The translations under genes and the position numbers were made by a program. Below are positions 11,184 to 15,564 of a stretch of 15,564 nucleotides of DNA, piece by piece. How positions within the stretch are numbered: position 1 is the first letter of the stretch; each line of letters begins with the position of its first letter. The stretch comes from Candidatus Woesearchaeota archaeon (GTDB taxonomy: Archaea; Nanobdellota; Nanobdellia; Woesearchaeales; UBA10200): NCBI GenBank assembly GCA_016180275.1, contig JACPBN010000011.1, positions 1-15,564 of the forward strand, given 5' to 3'. A model generated the notes under the pieces. The model saw only the letters and a program-made list of their open reading frames with translations, had not been told where the DNA came from and did no database searches.

Positions 11184-13877
11184 CTAATCATGCTCGTGCG
11201 TATAATGCACGATTATTTTATGCGCAATAACACCAAGTATTAATACAAACATTGATGCAAGGACTATAAATGCCCAATCTACCAAGCTCAATGCAACTGT
11301 ATCAAATATAAGCTGCATCATTGGAATATATACCACCGCAAGCTGCAACAGCAATGAGATTAATATTGCAGAAACCATATAGATATTTGAAAAAATACTA
11401 AGTTTATAATTTGCCCGAACCATATAAACCCTGACCATTTCCAACATAACTAAGCTTGTGAATGCCATTGTCTGGCCTTTGACTGCGCTAGCAGCCAAGC
11501 CATACTTAAACATTCCAAGTACCGCAATGCATATTAAAGTCCCTATTACAATAATATTCCAGGTCATATTTTTTGAGATTATCTGCTCATTTGGCTTTCT
11601 AGGCGGCCTTTGCATGGTGCCGGGAGTTTCCGGATCAAGGCCAAGTGCAAGCGCCGGCAGACCATCTGTAACAAGATTTAGCCACAAAATCTGGATTGCG
11701 ACTAAAGGAACAACTATAAAGCCACCATCCTTAAATCCTATAAGCATTGCCATAAAAAGCACAAGAACTTCACCAAAATTTGCAGAAAGCAGATAATTTA
11801 CAAACTTTTTTATATTATCATATATGTTTCTGCCTTCCTCAACTGCATTTACAATGCTTGCAAAATTATCATCCATTAAAATCATTGCACTGGCTTCTTT
11901 TGCAACATCTGTGCCAGTGATGCCCATGGCTATGCCAATATCTGCACCCTTTAATGCAGGCGCGTCATTTACACCATCTCCAGTCATTGCAATAACTTCT
12001 CCATTCTTTCTCAATGCCTCTACAATTTTCATTTTATGCTCAGGAGAAACACGTGCAAAAATTGAAATGCCCTCTACAACTTTAGAAAGATCAGGACATT
12101 TCTCAATCTCTTCTCCAGTCATTACCTCTCCAGCCAAGCCAAGCTCTCTACCAACAGCTTGCGCAGTTATCTTATGATCTCCGGTTATCATTATTACTTT
12201 AATGCCTGCTGTTTTACATTTTTCTATGGCAAGCTTTGCTTCCTGCCTTGGAGGATCTATCATTCCCTGCAACCCCAAAAAAATCAGGTCTTTTTCTAAC
12301 TCTTTTTCGCTTAGATTTTTTGCGTTTTTGGCATTAGTTACAGGCTTAAATGCAAACCCTAAAACTCTCAATGCATTCTGCGCAAATAATTCGTTGGTTG
12401 CAATAATTTTGTTTTTTGATTTTGCATCCAATTTTTTTATCTTGCCATCCAGATATATTTTCGTGCATTGATGGACTATGATATCAGGCGCACCTTTTGT
12501 GAACGAAATAAATTTGCCTTTAGCTGTGCCCTCTTTATGCACTGTAGTCATCATCTTTCTCTTTGAGTCAAATGGAAGCTCTTTTGCTCTCTCAAATCTG
12601 TTATTTAATTCGTGCTTGTGCAAGCCAATCTTTTCTGCGCTTACGATCAATGCGCCCTCTGTAGGGTCGCCAATGACGGTGTTTTGGTTGTTGATCTCCT
12701 TATAAGGGTCTTTTGTGATCTCTGCATTGTTGCATAATATGCCAGATCGCAGCAATAACTCAATATTTTTCAGGTTTTTGTCATCCAATTTTTTTCCGTT
12801 ATCAAGGAATTCGCCTGTAAACTCATAACCATCTCCTGTAATGTCTATTATATCCCCATTAACGTATAATTTTCTTACAGTCATCTCATTATGCGTAAGA
12901 GTGCCAGTCTTATCACTGCAGATAACTGTTGTGCTGCCAAGAGTCTCAACGCTTGAGAGCTTTCTAATAAGCGCATTTTTTTTAACCATGCGCTGAACGC
13001 CAAGAGACATGCAAATAGTAACCACAATCGGCAATCCTTCAGGGATGGCTGCAACTGCCAATGCAACTGCTGCCAAAAACATGGTTGCAATTTCCCCTGT
13101 CCTGATTGCGCCAGCAGCAAAAACAATTATACAAATAATTATAGTGAGAACTCCAAGATGGCTTCCAAGCTCCTGCAATTTCTTTTGTAGAGGAGTAAGC
13201 TGCTCTTCAGAGTCATTGATAAGGGCAGCGATTTTTCCTATCTGGCTGTTCATGCCGGTTGAAGTGACAATTGCCTTGCCTCGGCCTTTTGTGACAACAG
13301 TGCCTGCGAACAGCATGTTTTTCTGGTCGCCGAGGGGAGAACCTTCCTTGATCACGCATTCTTGCTTTTCAACAGGAGTGCTTTCTCCAGTCAATGCTGC
13401 TTCCTGTGTCTCTAAGCTAATAACTTCGATAATACGAGAATCTGCGCTTATCTTATCGCCTTCCTCAATTATCAAGATATCTCCTGGAACCAATTCAGAT
13501 GCATCTACTTCAACTTCCTTGCCGTCTCTCAATACTTTTGCTTTAATGCTGCCTAATTTCTTCAATGCTTCAATTGCTTTTCCTGCTTTATATTCCTGCA
13601 CAAATCCAAGAACTGCATTCAGAACAAGTATTGCGCCAATAACAGCTGAATCTAAATACTCGCCAAGAACCACAGATATAATGACTGCAACAAGCAAAAT
13701 ACCAACAACAAAACTCTTAAATTGTGCCACAAATATCTCAAAAGGAGAGATTGCTTTCTTTGCCTTCAATACATTTAGGCCGTATTTCTGCAGCCTGCTT
13801 GAAACTTCTGTACTAGTTAAGCCAGTGGCCGTAACATTCAGTTCAGCAAATACGTCATTGAGTTTTTTGAAATACAT
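11184..13877 (-). CDS. P-type Ca2+-transporting ATPase (type IIA, SERCA/PMR1-like)
   Basis: An integral membrane pump that uses ATP to expel Ca2+ from the cytoplasm. The 897 residues show the full P-type order: N-terminal cation-ATPase domain (2-55), TGES (163-166) in the actuator, PEGLP in M4 (279-283), the phosphorylated Asp322 in DKTGTLT, KGAPD (461-465), TGDH (565-568) and GDGVND (633-638). The SERCA calcium ligands have counterparts: Glu280 (M4), Asn700 and Glu703 in LLSANFGEV (M5), Asn734, Thr737 and Asp738 in WLNLVTDGLP (M6), and Glu813 (M8). These favour Ca2+ over Na+ or H+. The protein ends in His/Asp (HYTHEHD). ATG at 13877 follows GAGGCG at 13893-13888. A 52-aa protein lies just upstream on the same strand. 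Confidence 0.95.
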   Translation of the reverse strand: MYFKKLNDVFAELNVTATGLTSTEVSSRLQKYGLNVLKAKKAISPFEIFVAQFKSFVVGILLVAVIISVVLGEYLDSAVIGAILVLNAVLGFVQEYKAGKAIEALKKLGSIKAKVLRDGKEVEVDASELVPGDILIIEEGDKISADSRIIEVISLETQEAALTGESTPVEKQECVIKEGSPLGDQKNMLFAGTVVTKGRGKAIVTSTGMNSQIGKIAALINDSEEQLTPLQKKLQELGSHLGVLTIIICIIVFAAGAIRTGEIATMFLAAVALAVAAIPEGLPIVVTICMSLGVQRMVKKNALIRKLSSVETLGSTTVICSDKTGTLTHNEMTVRKLYVNGDIIDITGDGYEFTGEFLDNGKKLDDKNLKNIELLLRSGILCNNAEITKDPYKEINNQNTVIGDPTEGALIVSAEKIGLHKHELNNRFERAKELPFDSKRKMMTTVHKEGTAKGKFISFTKGAPDIIVHQCTKIYLDGKIKKLDAKSKNKIIATNELFAQNALRVLGFAFKPVTNAKNAKNLSEKELEKDLIFLGLQGMIDPPRQEAKLAIEKCKTAGIKVIMITGDHKITAQAVGRELGLAGEVMTGEEIEKCPDLSKVVEGISIFARVSPEHKMKIVEALRKNGEVIAMTGDGVNDAPALKGADIGIAMGITGTDVAKEASAMILMDDNFASIVNAVEEGRNIYDNIKKFVNYLLSANFGEVLVLFMAMLIGFKDGGFIVVPLVAIQILWLNLVTDGLPALALGLDPETPGTMQRPPRKPNEQIISKNMTWNIIVIGTLICIAVLGMFKYGLAASAVKGQTMAFTSLVMLEMVRVYMVRANYKLSIFSNIYMVSAILISLLLQLAVVYIPMMQLIFDTVALSLVDWAFIVLASMFVLILGVIAHKIIVHYTHEHD

Positions 13878-13968
13878 TTTACTATTTCGCCTCTTTTTTA
13901 ACTGACAAATTCACTGACAAACATTCGCAAACACAAAGACATCACTTTGTCTTTCATTTGCACAATCT

Positions 13969-14127
13969 TTAACTTGAAAATATTAATTTAGTCCGATTTT
14001 CTGCTTTAACTTCTTCAACATTTGTCGTAGTTGTTGTTATCTTTTTCTGCTCAAAATCCTGCACTGCTTTTACATAATCTTCCCAGTCCAGATACTTTGG
14101 CTTAAACAAATTCACTATCCATTCCAT
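13969..14127 (-). CDS. 52-aa protein upstream of the Ca2+-ATPase, unrecognised
   Basis: The frame starts MEWIVNLFKPKYLDWEDYVK, continues with a Lys/Thr-rich linker (QKKITTTTTNVEEVKAEN) and ends LIFSS. It is preceded by one of the strongest Shine-Dalgarno sequences in the window, GAGGTG, 5 bases before the ATG at 14127; that is the main evidence it is translated. The amphipathic, Trp-containing N-terminus could lie on a membrane surface. Its stop is 91 bases above the ATPase start on the same strand, so the two may share a transcript. The spacer holds a direct repeat (TGACAAA twice) and a small 6-bp hairpin, neither clearly functional. Confidence 0.6.
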   Translation of the reverse strand: MEWIVNLFKPKYLDWEDYVKAVQDFEQKKITTTTTNVEEVKAENRTKLIFSS

Positions 14128-14226
14128 TCTTCCACCTCTCCGTTAATTCTTTAATGTCAACTTTCCACTTATTTAATTTGCATTTAATTTGCCTATTTTT
14201 TAATTGATAATATATGAAAATAAAAA

Positions 14227-14256
14227 CCAGTAATCGAGCGCCAACTCGACTACCGG
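14227..14256 (-). ncRNA. 12-bp hairpin downstream of the AbrB-like gene
   Basis: On the minus strand 14256-14245 pairs with 14238-14227 around the 6-base loop TTGGCG. All 12 positions pair as RNA, two of them as G-U. On the plus strand the same two positions would be A-C mismatches, so if this acts as RNA it is read from the minus strand. It follows the hairpin and T-tracts below the AbrB-like gene. It may be part of a 3' UTR or a separate small RNA. Confidence 0.4.
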
Positions 14257-14283
14257 CAAGCCAATTTCACTAGTTTTTCTACC

Positions 14284-14322
14284 AAAAAAACCAAAAAAAA
14301 ATGAAGCCCGGCATTCCTGCCG
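14284..14322 (-). terminator. Hairpin plus T-tracts below the AbrB-like gene
   Basis: On the minus strand CGGCA (14322-14318) pairs with TGCCG (14313-14309) around a 4-base loop. A run of nine T (14301-14293) and another of seven T (14290-14284) follow. Oligo-T tracts are the core of archaeal intrinsic termination, and the position 50-90 bases below the stop at 14372 fits. Confidence 0.65.
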
Positions 14323-14371
14323 AACACCAAACACCTCTTTTTTATCACTATCGTATATCATACTCTAACTT

Positions 14372-14578
14372 CTACCTCTTCTTCCCTGATTTAGGAACAT
14401 CATCAGCAATAGCTTTATCTTCCTCAAATTCAATATACCATTTTGATTTTTGATTATCAAACTTAAACAGGACATTCTGCTTCTTTGCCTTGTCTAAAGC
14501 AAATAGAAGTGGCATAGGTATTGTAGTCTCATAGCTAGAGCCTCTCTTATACAATTTACGCCTTAGTTCAGTTGTCAA
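14372..14578 (-). CDS. AbrB/MazE-like small DNA-binding protein
   Basis: Sixty-eight residues. After a basic N-terminus comes KLYKRGSSYETTIPMPLLFALD, then NVLFKFDNQKSKWYIEFEED. The pattern of a basic strand, a TTIP-like turn and a second strand with aromatic residues resembles archaeal swapped-hairpin AbrB-type proteins, which act as transcription regulators or antitoxins. No toxin gene is adjacent, which favours a stand-alone regulator. The start is TTG at 14578 (no in-frame ATG or GTG is nearby), supported by AGGTG 9 bases upstream. The tail PKSGKKR is basic. A hairpin with T-tracts follows the stop. The fold assignment is by pattern only. Confidence 0.6.
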   Translation of the reverse strand: MTTELRRKLYKRGSSYETTIPMPLLFALDKAKKQNVLFKFDNQKSKWYIEFEEDKAIADDVPKSGKKR

Positions 14579-14657
14579 ATTGCTGCACCTGATATTGCTA
14601 TAATTTGCAGATATTACTTTTAACCATACTTGATTAGGTTAACTTCTTTATAAAAAA

Positions 14658-14832
14658 TACTTATTTTTCTATTATTTTTAATACAATTTTATTTATATAT
14701 AAATTTACTTATATTTAAATGTTTCTATTCTAAATATGGAGTATATCAATTTAGGTATTAATTACCTTATTTGTATAGGTTATACTTATTTTAATATTAT
14801 ATTATATACTAATAATTATACTTATATTTAAA
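14658..14832. repeat. Four TACTTAT repeats in a very AT-rich tract
   Basis: TACTTAT followed by T/A bases occurs at 14658, 14706, 14783 and 14819, all in the same orientation. The copies at 14706-14719 and 14819-14832 are identical over 14 bases (TACTTATATTTAAA). The surrounding 14641-14835 is almost pure A/T. This is most of the 331-base stretch between the AbrB-like gene and the DUF2000 remnant. The other 70 bases (14836-14909) hold only two short 5-bp hairpins. The repeats could be protein-binding sites, an unwinding element or simple AT drift. Confidence 0.45.
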
Positions 14833-14909
14833 GATTGCGGCTTTGTCGCAACAAAGGGACTTATAGAAAGAGTGTCGCATAGTGGGGCTTACTTCATAGC
14901 CACTGTTAA

Positions 14910-15122
14910 TCACTAGAGATAAGGAATCTGCGAAAAGCTGCTATAGAAAACGATATCCATTATACTGATTTTACTGATACAATGACAGGAGAGACTTATG
15001 TGGAGCAGCATGCCAACACAGGAAATGTTAAAGAAGAAGAGTTGGAGTATTTCGGAATCTGCCTGTTTGGAGACTGGGATACAGTTTCACAGCTAACTAA
15101 GAAGTTTTCATTGTGGAAATAG
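14910..15122 (+). pseudogene. C-terminal remnant of a DUF2000-like (Pth2-fold) protein
   Basis: After an in-frame TAA at 14907-14909 the frame is open for 70 residues. It includes LRKAAIENDIHYTDFTDTMT, EEELEYFGICLFGDWDTVSQ and the ending LTKKFSLWK. This matches the C-terminal half of DUF2000 proteins (DFT motif, then EEELxYxGIxLxGxxxxVxxLT near the end), which share the fold of archaeal-type peptidyl-tRNA hydrolase. The N-terminal half is not found upstream in any frame, and the first Met is internal (in the TDTMTG stretch), so this is a truncated gene. Its last 15 bases overlap the convergent PIWI-like frame. The family call comes from pattern memory. Confidence 0.55.
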
Positions 15123-15564
15123 ATAGAAATAATTAAAGAAATTAATATAAAGAGAATACAATAAACCAATACTGATTTTTCCTAATACTCTGCCTGCTTG
15201 GTTGGCTTTATTACTCCAATAAACTTCAACATACAGTGGACCAGGCATTCGCTTATAGACCTTCTCATTAGTAGGGTCTAGTCCAGAGTACCATAAAAGG
15301 AATGCTTTAGGCCGGTTATTAGAAAGAACAACATACGTACTTTCGTAGGGCACTAAGCTATTATTTTGAGCATAACCGAAGAATTTATGTTCTTCATTTA
15401 CTTTTAATACCGTGATATCTTTTTTTTTGTCCTTTATGCTAGCAGAGAACTCTGCCACGGCAGAATCTATTGCTGACAATTCAGAAAATTTTATTTTAAA
15501 TGGAACGTGCAAAACAAAGATCGACTGGCCATCCTGAACATGCTTTTTGATAACTTCGATAATA
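15108..15564 (-). CDS. PIWI-like (Argonaute) C-terminal region, partial, probably truncated
   Basis: The frame enters from the right edge and gives about 151 residues; the true start is outside. The pattern matches the second half of a prokaryotic Argonaute PIWI domain. SIFVLHVPFKIKFSELSAID sits where RDG-containing strands occur. DITVLKVNEEHKFFGYAQNN and VPYESTYVVLS come next, then FLLWYSG and MPGPLYVEVYW, which correspond to the FLLxT and GTPRPLxV strands of TtAgo. Known full-length proteins bind guide nucleic acid and many cleave targets. Here the third catalytic Asp (RDG) is replaced by HVP. The usual final helices (LTxLxW, then LPxxLxxA) are missing and a hydrophobic ISIGLLYSLYINFF tail stands in their place. 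It is therefore probably inactive as a nuclease, or broken. Confidence 0.5.
   Translation of the reverse strand, partial: IIEVIKKHVQDGQSIFVLHVPFKIKFSELSAIDSAVAEFSASIKDKKKDITVLKVNEEHKFFGYAQNNSLVPYESTYVVLSNNRPKAFLLWYSGLDPTNEKVYKRMPGPLYVEVYWSNKANQAGRVLGKISIGLLYSLYINFFNYFYLFPQ

Noticed and set aside
13009..13905. 298-codon plus-strand open frame opposite the start of the Ca2+-ATPase gene
   Set aside because: It is antisense to a complete, motif-rich ATPase. Its translation is Ser/Thr/Pro/Ile-rich with no recognisable motif, as expected for the complement of a membrane-protein gene.
13933..13950. 6-bp hairpin and TGACAAA repeats between the 52-aa gene and the ATPase as a regulatory RNA
   Set aside because: Short arms, competing pairings and no recognisable riboswitch or box C/D arrangement; too weak to support.
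14841..14904. Short hairpins TTGCG/CGCAA and AGTGG/CCACT as a third element copy or an RNA gene
   Set aside because: Five-base stems are expected by chance, and no terminal repeats, core 16-mer or flanking duplications accompany them.
1..15564. CRISPR array, tRNA or rRNA genes anywhere in the window
   Set aside because: No regularly spaced repeats, no tRNA cloverleaf with T-loop GGTTCRA-type sequence and no rRNA-like blocks were found by reading both strands.

Overview
The window looks like chromosome of an AT-rich archaeon, most likely a DPANN lineage such as Woesearchaeota; the lineage is inference. The domain-level call rests on three things. Start codons sit 26-29 bases below TATA boxes, giving leaderless or near-leaderless transcripts. 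Other leaders carry GTGAT or GGTGAG Shine-Dalgarno variants. The methionyl-tRNA synthetase is of the archaeal/eukaryotic kind with a fused EMAPII-like domain. No rRNA, tRNA or CRISPR array was seen.

Layout, left to right. At the left edge (minus strand) is the start of a ribbon-helix-helix-type antitoxin with a palindromic operator over its start codon. Positions 216-452 hold mobile element A. Then come metG (464-2785) and a parvulin prolyl isomerase (2845-3126), both minus, and a divergent pair of tiny membrane proteins (3201-3514, plus). AMP-forming acetyl-CoA synthetase (3515-5584), a putative cysteine-rich lipoprotein (5831-7261) and a cysteine desulfurase (7385-8674) follow, all minus. 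The lipoprotein gene is bracketed by two 60-bp direct repeats. Element B sits at 8705-8930. Next are an unrecognised higher-GC gene with no normal start codon, a 43-aa CPEC protein, a 300-aa helical protein and a small gene interrupted at a homopolymer. A type IIA Ca2+-ATPase (11184-13877), a 52-aa protein and an AbrB/MazE-like small protein complete the minus-strand series. The right end is AT-rich with four TACTTAT repeats. It holds two gene remnants that converge: the C-terminal part of a DUF2000-like protein (plus) and a partial PIWI-like (Argonaute) reading frame (minus) that runs off the window.

The housekeeping genes do not form one pathway. Most have their own promoter and look separately transcribed. 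MetRS, acetyl-CoA synthetase and cysteine desulfurase share an oddity: low-complexity Asn- or Ser-rich inserts in surface-loop positions.

The most interesting observation is a two-copy family of about 210-220 bp palindromic elements (A, 224-444; B, 8713-8922). Each has 12-14 bp terminal inverted repeats starting GTA and is flanked exactly by 8-bp direct repeats. Each contains a second, longer nested hairpin with a 6-7 nt bulge on the same side, and an identical 16-nt core. The hairpin arms differ between copies but stay paired within each copy. Both copies lie just upstream of the TATA box of a minus-strand gene. They look like small non-autonomous transposons whose folded structure is maintained. 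I could not match them to a named family from the sequence alone.
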